A stretch of 64,000 nt of DNA. Source: Pseudoalteromonas galatheae. GTDB lineage: Bacteria; Pseudomonadota; Gammaproteobacteria; Enterobacterales; Alteromonadaceae. Within the stretch, counting starts at the first letter, position 1. Each line of letters begins with the position of its first letter. The stretch covers positions 865,001 to 929,000 of the forward strand of contig NZ_PNCO02000001.1 in the NCBI RefSeq assembly GCF_005886105.2, read 5' to 3'. The translations under genes were made by a program, and so were the position numbers. This document shows positions 1-10,533 of the stretch, in pieces. The notes beneath the pieces are model-generated. The model saw nothing but the letters and a program-made list of their open reading frames with translations. It had not been told where the DNA came from and did not search any database.

Positions 1-2050
<2,050 letters not shown>

Positions 2051-2166
2051 TACAACGCCAAAGTGGTTTATAAGCGACAGAAGTTAATAGACTGAAGTAG
2101 ACAGAAGAATTTAATAGCTTTTTCCAGATTTATATTAATGAAGGATACTTCATTAATGAACAGAAT

Positions 2167-2284
2167 TTCCTGATGACCATAGCGTTTTGGAACCACCTGA
2201 CCCCATGCCGAACTCAGAAGTGAAACAAAACAGCGTCGATGATAGTGTGGGCTTCCCATGTGAAAGTAGAACATCGTCAGGGCC
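2167..2284 (+). rRNA. rrf: 5S ribosomal RNA
   Basis: Contains the 5S core ACCTGACCCCATGCCGAACT and the following AGAAGTGAAAC. The 5' arm (TTTCCTGATG) pairs with the 3' arm (CATCGTCAGG), which fixes the ends to within one or two bases. It lies about 116 bases after the 23S gene, as in a standard rrn operon. Confidence 0.93.
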
Positions 2285-2293
2285 TTATTAGAG

Positions 2294-2324
2294 AAAGCCC
2301 GATTCGAGAGAGTCGGGCTTTTTT
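2294..2324 (+). terminator. rrn operon terminator
   Basis: Stem AGCCCGA/TCGGGCT followed by a run of six T directly after the 5S gene. A canonical intrinsic terminator. Confidence 0.85.
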
Positions 2325-2422
2325 GCGTTTGAAGTAAAGTACTTCCATGAGTATCTCCCCTTCACGTATCCATGCGCTCATTTCCCCGAACTGCGAAGCG
2401 TTGCTTCGGTTTCTTGTCACCC

Positions 2423-2545
2423 AAACTCAGAAGTGAAACAAAACAGCTCGAAGGCGAGCCCCGCGAAGGGTCGGCCCCGGTCAATGATAGTGTGGGCTTC
2501 CCATGTGAAAGTAGAACATCCTACTTCGTAGCGAGCCAGGGCCAA
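2423..2545 (+). pseudogene. 5S rRNA remnant with internal insertions
   Basis: Carries AAACTCAGAAGTGAAACAAAAC, then a GC-rich insertion of about 35 bases where intact 5S has CGTCG, then the 5S 3' part (GATAGTGTGGGCTTCCCATG). A second insertion (CTACTTCGTAGCGAGC) interrupts the 3' arm before CAGGGCC. It lacks the 5' half, so it cannot make a functional 5S. It looks like debris of unequal recombination at the end of an rrn operon. Confidence 0.75.
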
Positions 2546-2552
2546 ATAAAAG

Positions 2553-2583
2553 AAACCCGTTGCAGCAATGCGACGGGTTTTTT
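2553..2583 (+). terminator. terminator after first 5S remnant
   Basis: Stem AAACCCGT(cgc)/(gcg)ACGGGTTT with a T run. A related hairpin recurs at about 2955-2985, so the terminator was duplicated along with the 5S fragments. Confidence 0.75.
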
Positions 2584-2618
2584 GCTATGTGGGGCATAGA
2601 GATTTGAGATATAAAACC

Positions 2619-2689
2619 TCGCGAGGTAAACTCGCTCCTACCACAGCATCAGCACTGACCAGTGTGGTCGGAGGTGGTTTACCCGCCGA
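2619..2689. repeat. REP-like doublet A (REPIN-like)
   Basis: TCGCGAGGTAAACTCGCTCC is followed about 25 bases later by a degenerate inverted copy (GTCGGAGGTGGTTTACCCGC). Two REP-like units in inverted orientation are the arrangement called a REPIN in other gammaproteobacteria. The similarity to those families is from memory, not from a search. Confidence 0.65.
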
Positions 2690-2758
2690 GCTGTTGGGCT
2701 TCCCAAACAAAGAGAGTAAAACATCCTTCTTCGTAGCGAGCCAGGGCCTTATTAAAGA

Positions 2759-2829
2759 TCGCGAGGTGAACTCGCTCCTACCACCACATCAGTACTGAGC
2801 TGCATGGTCGGAGGTGGTTTACCCGCCGA
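2759..2829. repeat. REP-like doublet B (REPIN-like)
   Basis: Second copy of the inverted doublet, with the same spacing as doublet A. Between A and B, and again after B, sit short 5S 3'-end fragments (GGGCTTCCCAAACAAAGAGA and CATCCTTCTTCGTAGCGAGC). REP doublet and 5S fragment therefore alternate as a compound repeat of about 140 bases. Confidence 0.65.
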
Positions 2830-2954
2830 GCTATTAGGCTTCCCAAACAAAAAGAATAAAACATCCTTCTTCGTAGCGAGCCTGGGCCCAATTAAAGGTC
2901 GATTAACAGCATTCATCCATGATTCTAATCGACATTAGTACATCCATGTACGTC

Positions 2955-2985
2955 AAACCCGTTGCAGAGATGCGACGGGTCTTTT
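2955..2985 (+). terminator. rrn-type terminator copy
   Basis: Hairpin AAACCCGTTGCAGAGATGCGACGGGTcTTTT, nearly the same as the one at 2553-2583. Confidence 0.6.
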
Positions 2986-3023
2986 GCTGTTTGGGGTTTA
3001 GAAAAGCTCGCAAAATCAACACA

Positions 3024-3048
3024 TCGCGAGATAAACTCGCTCCTACCA
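3024..3048. repeat. single REP-like unit
   Basis: TCGCGAGATAAACTCGCTCC, followed by the same CTACCACAGCATCAGCACTG flank as doublet A but without an inverted partner. Confidence 0.6.
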
Positions 3049-3321
3049 CAGCATCAGCACTGAGCTGCATTAACGTAGCGGTTTTTTGTTTTTCCGATTT
3101 ATAGCTCAGCATAGCGACACACAACATTTATACCAATCAGCTTAAATATCTGAGCTAATATAGGTTATGTAAAATCACCGGTTAAACAACGTTGAAGCCA
3201 AACCTATCAGAACAGCTTTTAGCACTTTCTCGAAAAGTACAAAGCGCTCGAAAACGCATGCGATGACTTGCGGTGTCATTATTTTATGAGGGTAATAGCA
3301 GAACCGATACTGCTAAGTGCC
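3049..3321. other. non-coding stretch, nothing recognised
   Basis: AT-rich and without a convincing ORF, RNA gene or terminator. At 3129 there is a short TTATACCAATC resembling the tip of the MITE-like element that follows, so it may be further repeat debris. Confidence 0.5.
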
Positions 3322-3538
3322 TTAATACCAATTCGTTTAATGACGTGATCTATTTTGAGGCGAGAAAAGCTTGTTGATAACACCGCTACTACACCCTACT
3401 CACACTAAGGTGCCGGCGTCCATGTCGGCAAGGGCAAAAATCTTACTATTTAGTTGCTCTAAATAAGAAATTTTTAACGGCGTTAATATAATATTTCATC
3501 CTTCAAATTGGTTGGAAGATTAATAATGTTGGTATTAA
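3322..3538. repeat. MITE-like element, copy 1 (about 217 bp)
   Basis: Begins with TTAATACCAATT and ends with TTGGTATTAA as terminal inverted repeats. The interior matches, in reverse orientation, the element at 19408-19574: both share CTATTTTGAGGCGAGAAAA, the CTATTTAGTTG block, and GAGAAATTTTTAACG or AAGAAATTTTTAACG. This copy has an extra GC-rich segment of about 50 bases around 3385-3440. No transposase is encoded, so it would be non-autonomous. Confidence 0.7.
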
Positions 3539-3579
3539 CTGCTCTTTGCATTCTCCCTGTCTAGGGAATGTTCCAGTCA

Positions 3580-4491
3580 CTATGAGCCATCAGCGATCAC
3601 TCTTATCTCCCGTTGCCTGTTCATAGAATTATGTGATGTAGCCCCTCGCGATGGAAGCCTATTAAAAGTAGCCAATGGTGCATTTCCTAGTGCGATCTCT
3701 ACCTCAAAGTGAAATGCCTTAGGATTTTCTGGAGCATAATTCTCTTTAGAGAAGAAAAAGCAAGGATCACCACCAACACCCCAGCGGACACCCTTTTTCA
3801 AAATATATGAAGCACCTGGAATATTCTGCCACTGCCGCCCTGGTTGCCTGTATTGATAGCGCTGACGGATATCAATGGTTCTTCCCATAGTGAGTGGGCG
3901 TCTTACAATATAATCAGGGTTAAATGTTGAGTGATCGTCAGTTACGGAGGCGCTCTGAGAACCATTTGGAGGCATAAAAAAGCTTTGGGGTACCCTACTT
4001 AATAATTGGTTAAAAGGAGGATCATAAGCCCTAGCAGTAGGATACCATACATGCTCTCTAGTTAGGCAGTGTGTAAAGGTGTTTACATCGCCGTTGGTAC
4101 TGTCAAATGTGAATTGATGCTTAAAAATATACCGTGCATTATCAATCCTTATCATACCATGGGTGGGATCTCGAAATTGGTACCATTGTAATTCAAAATC
4201 CTGAAAAGCCATATTGTAATTCGTTGGACGGGCAAAACTATCTATATTCAATGCGTTGCCTAAGTATACTAATGCAGTTTGATATTTTAGAAGTTTATCC
4301 ACTGGCAAAGCGTGGATTTCCCCCTCTATATTTTCGGCCGTCCGATTATTGATATTTCGATTATTTGGGCTATTTTGCGCATTACCACCTAGCAATAGAA
4401 TGATATTGTTAAGTGAGGAGGCACTCTGGCGAAAACCATCATTGGCGTTTCCAATGTGGTTCATAAAGTTACGCATAGAGACAATTGGCAT
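3580..4491 (-). CDS. orphan hypothetical protein (303 aa)
   Basis: I do not recognise this protein. The start at 4491 follows a GGAAAG ribosome-binding site. The sequence has no signal peptide or membrane segment. It is rich in Asn, Arg and aromatic residues and contains only two cysteines (in the THCLTREHVWYP and GGDPCFFFSK contexts). The C-terminal half (FHFEVEIALGNAPLATF) reads like a beta-rich soluble domain. It stands alone between the repeat tract and a two-component operon and is more AT-rich than its neighbours, which fits recent acquisition. An effector or toxin role is possible but nothing in the sequence proves it. Confidence 0.6.
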   Translation of the reverse strand: MPIVSMRNFMNHIGNANDGFRQSASSLNNIILLLGGNAQNSPNNRNINNRTAENIEGEIHALPVDKLLKYQTALVYLGNALNIDSFARPTNYNMAFQDFELQWYQFRDPTHGMIRIDNARYIFKHQFTFDSTNGDVNTFTHCLTREHVWYPTARAYDPPFNQLLSRVPQSFFMPPNGSQSASVTDDHSTFNPDYIVRRPLTMGRTIDIRQRYQYRQPGRQWQNIPGASYILKKGVRWGVGGDPCFFFSKENYAPENPKAFHFEVEIALGNAPLATFNRLPSRGATSHNSMNRQREIRVIADGS

Positions 4492-4661
4492 AGTAAACTT
4501 TCCGTATTGTGTTCAATTCAATGGTGTATTTTTTTTACTTTTAGTTAAAATATAGTTTACTTGAATAGAAAGCCAGAAAATATTTACATTGAAAATATCT
4601 TGAGTAGAAGCTCAGAGTACTCGATACCAAATTGGAGTTGGTTGCTCCGAGCTTTAGTGAT

Positions 4662-6125
4662 TTATTCATTCAAAGGCAAAACGATGGTGAATTGACAGCC
4701 TTCATTAAGTGCACTTGCTACACTGATCCGTCCTTTTAGTATTTTGATCAGCTCACTGGTAATAGCGAGACCAAGGCCTGCATTATGTTTACGATTACTA
4801 TTACTATTTTTGGCTTGAAAACTCGCATCAAAGATATGTTGTAGGTCTGACGCACTGATACCAATACCTGTATCATTTACTTTGATATATGCATAACCCT
4901 CACACTCTTCTAGTACTAAACTAATTTCTCCACCAGCTTCAGTGTGTCTAATGGCGTTATCTATTAAGTTTGACAGCACTCTATCTAGTTTTCCTATGTC
5001 ACTGACAATCACCAAAGTACTTTGAGGTGGGGATACGACTATCTGTAATTGGTTGGCTTCAGCCCTTAACTTGAATTTTGCTGCGACGTCATACATTAAC
5101 TCCAGCAGGTTAAAGGGCTCAACATGGAGTTTGGTATGTCCGGCTTCTAAGTGAGCTAGCTCAAAAATTTGTGCGATAAGATGATTCAGTTGATTTATAT
5201 TTTTGCTGGCAATTTCGATGTGTGGAACGATATTTTTGTCACTCGTTTGTTTTTCTATTAGTTCTATGTAACCTTTCAGTGAAGCAAGTGGTGTGCGAAG
5301 ATCGTGGCTTAGTTGGGAAAGTAACTCTCTACGTTGTTCATCTTTGAGGTTAAGTGTTGCTAATTGCTGCTGAATTTTATCCAGCATAGCATTGACGCTG
5401 CGACCTAGCTGATGTATCTCATCATGCTCCTCGGGCCAGTTTATTTGCGCATCTTGACTTATATTAAACTGGTTTTGACTGACTTGGTCTATATATTGAG
5501 TCAATCTAGACACTGGTTTGGTGATTTTATTTAGCAGCAACAGAACGACAATCAGTAGAAAGAATAAAGTGCCGAGTAACCAGCTAACCCCAAGCATTAC
5601 TTTATCTGAATTTTTTAGTTGCTCAATAATGCTATCGTATTTTGAGGAGCCAATTATGATATATAGATAACCCTGTAAAATGTCTTGATTAAATACGGGA
5701 GCAACAGAGAAAATTTTACTGCCATTCACACTTCTCGGATCATCACCAAATACAGGAAGTTGGCTATTGCTTTTTAGGAGCCTTTGTAACGGGGTAATGT
5801 CAATATACTGGCGTTTAACCTCTCCTGGAGTTGCAGAGTAAGTTAGTAGCTTCCCTTCAGGGGAGACGAAATAAAACTCGAATGAAGGACCCAAGATCAT
5901 CAAGGTGTGAAACAAATTACTCAAGCCATCATAGTCATACACTCCCTTTTTTATCAGAGGATTATCGTCAACAAGATGGGTTGCGAGTGCAAGATGTAAT
6001 TGTTGCTCTGCTTGAGATTTAGAAACTTGAGATAGCGCTTGAGTCCACCACACAAAAATTGCTGCGATGACGACGAAAGTGACAAATAAGGTAAGTGCAA
6101 GCTTTTTGTAAAGTGAGAGCTTCAT
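4662..6125 (-). CDS. sensor histidine kinase (OmpR-system partner)
   Basis: A 487-aa inner-membrane kinase. TM1 is at about residues 9-28 and TM2 at about 177-199, flanking a periplasmic sensor region of about 145 residues. A HAMP linker follows, then HisKA with phospho-acceptor His274 (SHDLRTPLASLKGY). The HATPase domain has an N box (NLIDNAIRHTEAGG), G1 (DTGIGIS) and G2 (GLGLAI). Its start codon overlaps the stop of the response-regulator gene by ATGA, so the two are co-translated. The stimulus is unknown. The upstream spondin-domain genes make an envelope or oxidative signal conceivable, but that is speculation. Confidence 0.93.
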   Translation of the reverse strand: MKLSLYKKLALTLFVTFVVIAAIFVWWTQALSQVSKSQAEQQLHLALATHLVDDNPLIKKGVYDYDGLSNLFHTLMILGPSFEFYFVSPEGKLLTYSATPGEVKRQYIDITPLQRLLKSNSQLPVFGDDPRSVNGSKIFSVAPVFNQDILQGYLYIIIGSSKYDSIIEQLKNSDKVMLGVSWLLGTLFFLLIVVLLLLNKITKPVSRLTQYIDQVSQNQFNISQDAQINWPEEHDEIHQLGRSVNAMLDKIQQQLATLNLKDEQRRELLSQLSHDLRTPLASLKGYIELIEKQTSDKNIVPHIEIASKNINQLNHLIAQIFELAHLEAGHTKLHVEPFNLLELMYDVAAKFKLRAEANQLQIVVSPPQSTLVIVSDIGKLDRVLSNLIDNAIRHTEAGGEISLVLEECEGYAYIKVNDTGIGISASDLQHIFDASFQAKNSNSNRKHNAGLGLAITSELIKILKGRISVASALNEGCQFTIVLPLNE

Positions 6126-6853
6126 AGGCTTTGTCCGCTAAGAGAGGCTGAATTTAATTTATAACCAACACCCCATACTGTTTCTATCACCGTATTATTT
6201 GAAATCGCTTCAAGCTTAGCCCTCAGACGATTAATATGGGAATTAACGGTATGCTCGTAACCTGAGTGTTGGTAGCCCCATACTGATTCTAATAGCTGAG
6301 TTCGTGAAAATACGTGATTTGGGTGTTTAGCAAAAAACTGCAGCAGCTCAAACTCGGTTGCGGTGAGGTCTAACCTAACATTAGCCAACGAAATTTCATG
6401 ACAACAGGCATCTATAATGAGGTTCCCAACTTCAATTTTATCACTGGGGGAGTCTGCACTTTCGGTTTGAATTGGCTGCTTAAGTTGTCTGACATGGCGT
6501 AGCTGCGCTTTTACTCTCGCTTGCAATTCTCTGGTATTGAAAGGCTTACATATATAGTCATCTGCACCGACTTCCAGCCCGATGATCCTATCGACCTCGC
6601 TACTTTTCGAGGTGACGATGATTATACTACTCATAGGGTAAAGCGCCTTAAGCTCTCGACAGAGGGTTAGTCCATCCATATTGGGTAGCATTAAATCCAG
6701 TAAAATCACGGCAAAATCGTTTGCTTTAGCAACCGTTAATACTTGGCTGCCGTCGGCAACATGCGTTACCGCTAAAGCTAACTCCTCTAAATGCACTTGG
6801 AGCAATCTCGCTATGTCTAGGTCATCTTCAACTAGCAACACGTTTTCTAACAT
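6122..6853 (-). CDS. OmpR-family response regulator
   Basis: 243 aa from the ATG at 6853; a longer reading frame exists upstream, but the receiver domain begins right at this methionine (MLENVLLVEDD). The receiver has Asp10/Asp11 and phospho-acceptor Asp53 (ILLDLMLPNMDG). The C-terminal winged helix (about residues 140-238) carries the trans-activation motif RTQLLESVWG and ends in the GVGYKL motif. It is co-transcribed with the kinase (4-base overlap). A perfect hairpin sits just upstream, between it and the spondin genes, so it may have its own promoter or be attenuated. Confidence 0.94.
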   Translation of the reverse strand: MLENVLLVEDDLDIARLLQVHLEELALAVTHVADGSQVLTVAKANDFAVILLDLMLPNMDGLTLCRELKALYPMSSIIIVTSKSSEVDRIIGLEVGADDYICKPFNTRELQARVKAQLRHVRQLKQPIQTESADSPSDKIEVGNLIIDACCHEISLANVRLDLTATEFELLQFFAKHPNHVFSRTQLLESVWGYQHSGYEHTVNSHINRLRAKLEAISNNTVIETVWGVGYKLNSASLSGQSL

Positions 6854-6871
6854 AAATAGCCCTTTATGAAA

Positions 6872-6900
6872 GCGCAAACGCCTATGGCAGGCGTTTGCGC
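6872..6900 (-). terminator. 11-bp perfect hairpin between spondin gene and response regulator
   Basis: GCGCAAACGCC, loop TATGGCA, GGCGTTTGCGC. It lies immediately after the stop codon of the 6906-7613 gene. The U run is weak, so it may be a partial terminator or an mRNA-stabilising end. Confidence 0.6.
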
Positions 6901-6905
6901 ATAGG

Positions 6906-7613
6906 CTATTTAACTCTCTCGATAGTGACTGCAAGCAGTGGGTTATCAAATTTATGGATACTAGTGAGCGTTGAACTTTGGAGTCCATCATCACTACCAA
7001 CCACACCACTGTGCATCGATACTACATTGTGATTATCGTTGCGCTCTGCGTTAAAGCCTTCACCACTATCTGCTGGACCAGGTATGGTTCCCACGGCTTC
7101 GCTATTCAGCTCAGTGCCAGCATCGTAAGCAATCGTTCGATACATTTGTATCTCGCCTACGGCCAGTGCAGAGACGTCTATAGCATTTAGACCGGAGAAT
7201 CCATCATTGGTATTCACCATCATGGTTAATAGCGATAATTTTAGCTCAGAAAGGTCTGTAGTTTTGATGGAGAGGTTAGTTTCTGCACCGGGGCCCAAAG
7301 GTCCATCCGTTGAGACGGATGCTAGTGTCATCTCGTCGGCTATGACGTCATTGTTATTTCCCCCCTCTGCAAGTTGTTCTAAAGCTTCACTTGCAGGCAT
7401 GCCAACAGTAAAGTAATGGCCAGACTGATGAAGCAACACTGCAATTGGTGACATTGGCTGTGCATATGTAAGGTTCGTGATGTTGATGGCAAACTCATAC
7501 TCAACTGGTTCTGGCTCAACCGGAGGCTCTGGCATCACCATATTATTGTCATTGTCTCCACATGCACTGAGCAGGAGCGCAGACAAGGCAATTAATGCTA
7601 ATTTCGCTTTCAT
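6906..7613 (-). CDS. spondin-domain lipoprotein
   Basis: 235 aa with a lipoprotein signal peptide: a hydrophobic stretch ending in the lipobox LLSAC at about residues 14-18, then a Pro/Glu/Met-rich linker. The mature part fits the Spondin_N-like family: it begins with ITNLTYAQPMSPI, has VMLHQS-like and NTNDGFSGLNA motifs, and ends near HNVVSMHSG. It is a paralogue of the next gene upstream (7623-8321). In bacteria such proteins are found in the periplasm or on the cell surface with unknown biochemistry. The two genes are separated by only 9 bases and are likely one operon leading into the two-component pair. Confidence 0.85.
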   Translation of the reverse strand: MKAKLALIALSALLLSACGDNDNNMVMPEPPVEPEPVEYEFAINITNLTYAQPMSPIAVLLHQSGHYFTVGMPASEALEQLAEGGNNNDVIADEMTLASVSTDGPLGPGAETNLSIKTTDLSELKLSLLTMMVNTNDGFSGLNAIDVSALAVGEIQMYRTIAYDAGTELNSEAVGTIPGPADSGEGFNAERNDNHNVVSMHSGVVGSDDGLQSSTLTSIHKFDNPLLAVTIERVK

Positions 7614-7622
7614 AGCTCCCCC

Positions 7623-8321
7623 TTATTTTACGGTTATTGTTACTTTAGCTACGGGATTTAACCAACGGTGCACGGTGTTATGCAGATCGCTATTACCGCC
7701 GACTTGCTCGTCGTCACCTACGTTGCCTCTGTGAATATGGACCATGGTGTTTTCTTCACTTGCTGTGACGCCAGCACCTTGAGTTCCAGGAGCCGCACCT
7801 GGCGATGCTGGGATCCCTAAAATACCGGGTGCACCAGAGCCTTCGACAACCAGTTCATTATTCGCTTCAGTACCCGCATCATATGCATTAAGGTAAACTT
7901 CGTAGGTGCCGGCAGCGCTTGGAATAGGCCAAGCATTTAATCCTACAAATCCATCATTGGTAGGAAGTAGCATCGCCACAATTGAAAGGTGCGTATTTCC
8001 TTCACTAGTGGCTATCATGGTCATTGTAGAACTTGCGGGTGCAAGTAGCCCCTCAGCTGGGTTTGCGACCATGTTGGCGTTTGAGCTTTCGAGGATTTGC
8101 CCTAAAGCTGAAATGTCTCCGCCTTCGGCCATGGCTTGCAATGCTTCGGAAGCTTGCTCACCAAGTTTAAAAAGAGCGGTATCTTGATTATGAGCAGCCA
8201 CCAGTAAAGGCGTATAGTAAATACCGTGAGTGAGGTTAGTGATTTTTACTTCAAGGTCTTGTGCCAGCGCAGCGCTTGATAAACACGTTGCGACTAGGGT
8301 GGTCAGGATTTTTGCTTTCAT
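7623..8321 (-). CDS. spondin-domain exported protein
   Basis: 232 aa with a standard Sec signal peptide (KAKILTTLVATCLSSAALA, cleavage near residue 20), so it is periplasmic or secreted rather than a lipoprotein. Spondin_N-like signatures match the downstream paralogue: VKITNLTHGIYYTPLLVAAH, LPTNDGFVGLNAW, AYDAGTEANNE and a late NTMVHIHRGNVGD. It is the first gene of the presumed spondin-spondin-RR-HK operon. The close pairing of a soluble and a lipid-anchored paralogue suggests they act together, but their ligand is unknown. Confidence 0.87.
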   Translation of the reverse strand: MKAKILTTLVATCLSSAALAQDLEVKITNLTHGIYYTPLLVAAHNQDTALFKLGEQASEALQAMAEGGDISALGQILESSNANMVANPAEGLLAPASSTMTMIATSEGNTHLSIVAMLLPTNDGFVGLNAWPIPSAAGTYEVYLNAYDAGTEANNELVVEGSGAPGILGIPASPGAAPGTQGAGVTASEENTMVHIHRGNVGDDEQVGGNSDLHNTVHRWLNPVAKVTITVK

Positions 8322-8525
8322 GATGTACTCTTCTTATTAGGGTTAACAGTCTCCTTATCATGGCCGCAAGATATTGAGATAGGCTCACGGAGTTATCACG
8401 TTTTTATCACAAAAGCGTAGAATACTTATCACATGGCTCAGATCAGCGGAGCTTAGTTTAACTTGAAATATGCCAGAACGGTTTTAGTTGATCGAGAACT
8501 ATCAATTCGTTCTGCAAGGTAGGGA

Positions 8526-8552
8526 TAATGAGGAGTAAAAAACTCCTCATTA
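8526..8552 (-). terminator. hairpin after the amine-oxidase gene
   Basis: TAATGAGGAGT, five-base A loop, ACTCCTCATTA: an 11-bp perfect stem just beyond the stop codon at 8566. The U tract is poor, so the call is tentative. Confidence 0.55.
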
Positions 8553-8565
8553 CTAGAGAGGCGGG

Positions 8566-10533
8566 TTAGGGCTTATCGAAATAACTGAGGTTGACGCCAA
8601 ACACACTATTGGCATCAGCAAGCGTTACTTTGTCTTTGGTGTTTGGTGAAAAGTTAGGATCGATATATTCCATAATCATTTCATTAGCAATTTTCCGATA
8701 GGCGATTTGTATTGCTTCTGACGAACTACAGCCTTGATCCGTTTCAAAGACTTCGCTTAGTGGCGCTAAACCAAACCCTTTTTGTAGCGCTAAATCTGTC
8801 GAACGTAACGCGCCTTCAACCCAGCCCTGATAATCAGAGTAAGCTTCACCGCAGGTAAACAGATTTGGCAACGGCTCCACTAAATCTTCGATAACGTCTT
8901 TATCATTCGCACCAATTGCCCATTGATGTACACCAAAACCAAATTGAAGATTTTCAGGCACATTGAAATTTACATTCCCTTCCCAAACTCGAGCGCTCGT
9001 GAGGGTGGGTTGTGGGACATAGTGCGTATTAAAAATGTCTTTAAAGAATTGTGTCGCTTGTCGTACAACCGCTTCCGAGGCTGGAAATATATCACTGGGA
9101 ATAGATTCAACGAGTTCCGACTCACGAGGGTGATGATAAAGCTCACCTTTATTTTGCAGTGCACTCCAAAAATTAATATTCAAATAATCACAGTAAATAG
9201 TCAATGCGGCTGGGCGACTGTATTTAGCGGCTTCTATCCCTTCGAGTTTGTGTTGGGTTTCTGAGTTAGGCTCGGCATGACGCTCGTTATACATAAGCGC
9301 GGCTGCGAGTTCATCATCTAAAGCATAAAAGGGATAAACAGAACCTGTTGGTAAATCGGCAAAGTTAGGTCCAAAGCTCACCGCAGGGCGGCCTGTTATG
9401 CCGGTTCCCCACCATGCAGTGTCGTAGTATAAATTAATCTTCAGGAGCGGTTGGTTGCTTGTGCTTTGCAATGTATCCCATAACGCATCGCGCCGCTGCT
9501 TTGGTAGTTGTTTGAATACATCTGACGCTATGAACAACTTTTCAAGCGCGAGCCTTGGCAGCCCTAAAATAAGCTTTTCGGCTTTAAATGTTCCTTCGCT
9601 TATCTGTCCGTCTTGCTCGGTTTTGGTGTACTTAAGTACATATAGATTGTCTGCTTTATCAAAGGCGATGCTGTCGATGCTCGTTTGCAGGTAAATCTTC
9701 TCTTTACCTATTTTATCCACCAGCGCGTTTGGCAGGGTGCTAAAGCCATCTTTAAAGGTTCTAAATTCGACATCTGCAGGAAAGTCTTCCAAAAGCTGAT
9801 AGGCAACCCCCGCATTCATTTTCGATAAGAAGGTGCCATTAAAGCCCAAAACACGATACAGCATGGTGATACATTCTTGGCTATAACCCATATCAGTGAG
9901 TAAATCCCACAAAGACCAATTATATAGCGGCTCACCTTGCCATTGACATTGCAGACGGAAATCCTGCCAAAACTCTGGACCGCGAACCTCTGGCCTTGAA
10001 TCAAACTGTGGATTCACTTGCAAGATTCGATTAAAAACAACATTAATAATGTCTTTGGGGTTAACACCTTGCTCGTTTGGGTCGAGGTTATAAAGTGCTG
10101 ACCAAATATGATAGTCGTCTTGTTCGGCATCGTTTACCGAAAAGCTGGTACCGCGAAAGTAGAGCCGGTTATTGCCGCCGCTATTCATAGGGAAAGGGAC
10201 TATCTGATCTTCTAGGCCCAATCTAAGAAAGAGGGCCATTAGGTCATCCATACCCTCAAATAGAAACCGCATACCACCTTGTTCTTCTTTGACTGTAATG
10301 GTGCTGTCAGGCTTTGCTCCTGCGCGGTTATCTCTGAAATGGATAAGATCTGAGTCTAATCTTCCACCTGTGCGGTTGCTGCGCTCAAAAATGGCGAAGT
10401 CATCAACGTCTGTTTCGTACTGTAATCGCCAAGCGCTATACAAACCAGACATACCAGCCCCTATCACTGCGACCTTCACTGCGTCTGGAATGGGTTTTTG
10501 ACTAATGTCTGTACCTATTTTGTAGTGAGTCAT
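8566..10533 (-). CDS. flavin-containing amine / L-amino-acid oxidase-like protein
   Basis: 655 aa. The N-terminal Rossmann motif VAVIGAGMSGLYSAWRL (about residues 19-35) is followed by the FAD-binding ERSNRTGGRLDS and the EEQGGMRF motif typical of monoamine and L-amino-acid oxidases. Near the C-terminus NLFTCGEAYSDYQGWVEGALRS is the usual second FAD contact. There is no signal peptide. Enzymes of this family oxidise amines or amino acids and release hydrogen peroxide and ammonia; several Pseudoalteromonas relatives are antibacterial through the peroxide. The substrate cannot be read from the sequence. It is monocistronic, with a hairpin after it and a 365-base non-coding region before it. Confidence 0.85.
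   Translation of the reverse strand: MTHYKIGTDISQKPIPDAVKVAVIGAGMSGLYSAWRLQYETDVDDFAIFERSNRTGGRLDSDLIHFRDNRAGAKPDSTITVKEEQGGMRFLFEGMDDLMALFLRLGLEDQIVPFPMNSGGNNRLYFRGTSFSVNDAEQDDYHIWSALYNLDPNEQGVNPKDIINVVFNRILQVNPQFDSRPEVRGPEFWQDFRLQCQWQGEPLYNWSLWDLLTDMGYSQECITMLYRVLGFNGTFLSKMNAGVAYQLLEDFPADVEFRTFKDGFSTLPNALVDKIGKEKIYLQTSIDSIAFDKADNLYVLKYTKTEQDGQISEGTFKAEKLILGLPRLALEKLFIASDVFKQLPKQRRDALWDTLQSTSNQPLLKINLYYDTAWWGTGITGRPAVSFGPNFADLPTGSVYPFYALDDELAAALMYNERHAEPNSETQHKLEGIEAAKYSRPAALTIYCDYLNINFWSALQNKGELYHHPRESELVESIPSDIFPASEAVVRQATQFFKDIFNTHYVPQPTLTSARVWEGNVNFNVPENLQFGFGVHQWAIGANDKDVIEDLVEPLPNLFTCGEAYSDYQGWVEGALRSTDLALQKGFGLAPLSEVFETDQGCSSSEAIQIAYRKIANEMIMEYIDPNFSPNTKDKVTLADANSVFGVNLSYFDKP

Noticed and set aside
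2372..3104. Short open frames in the 5S/REP tract
   Set aside because: They share segments only because the underlying repeats are duplicated; no start signals or protein-like composition.
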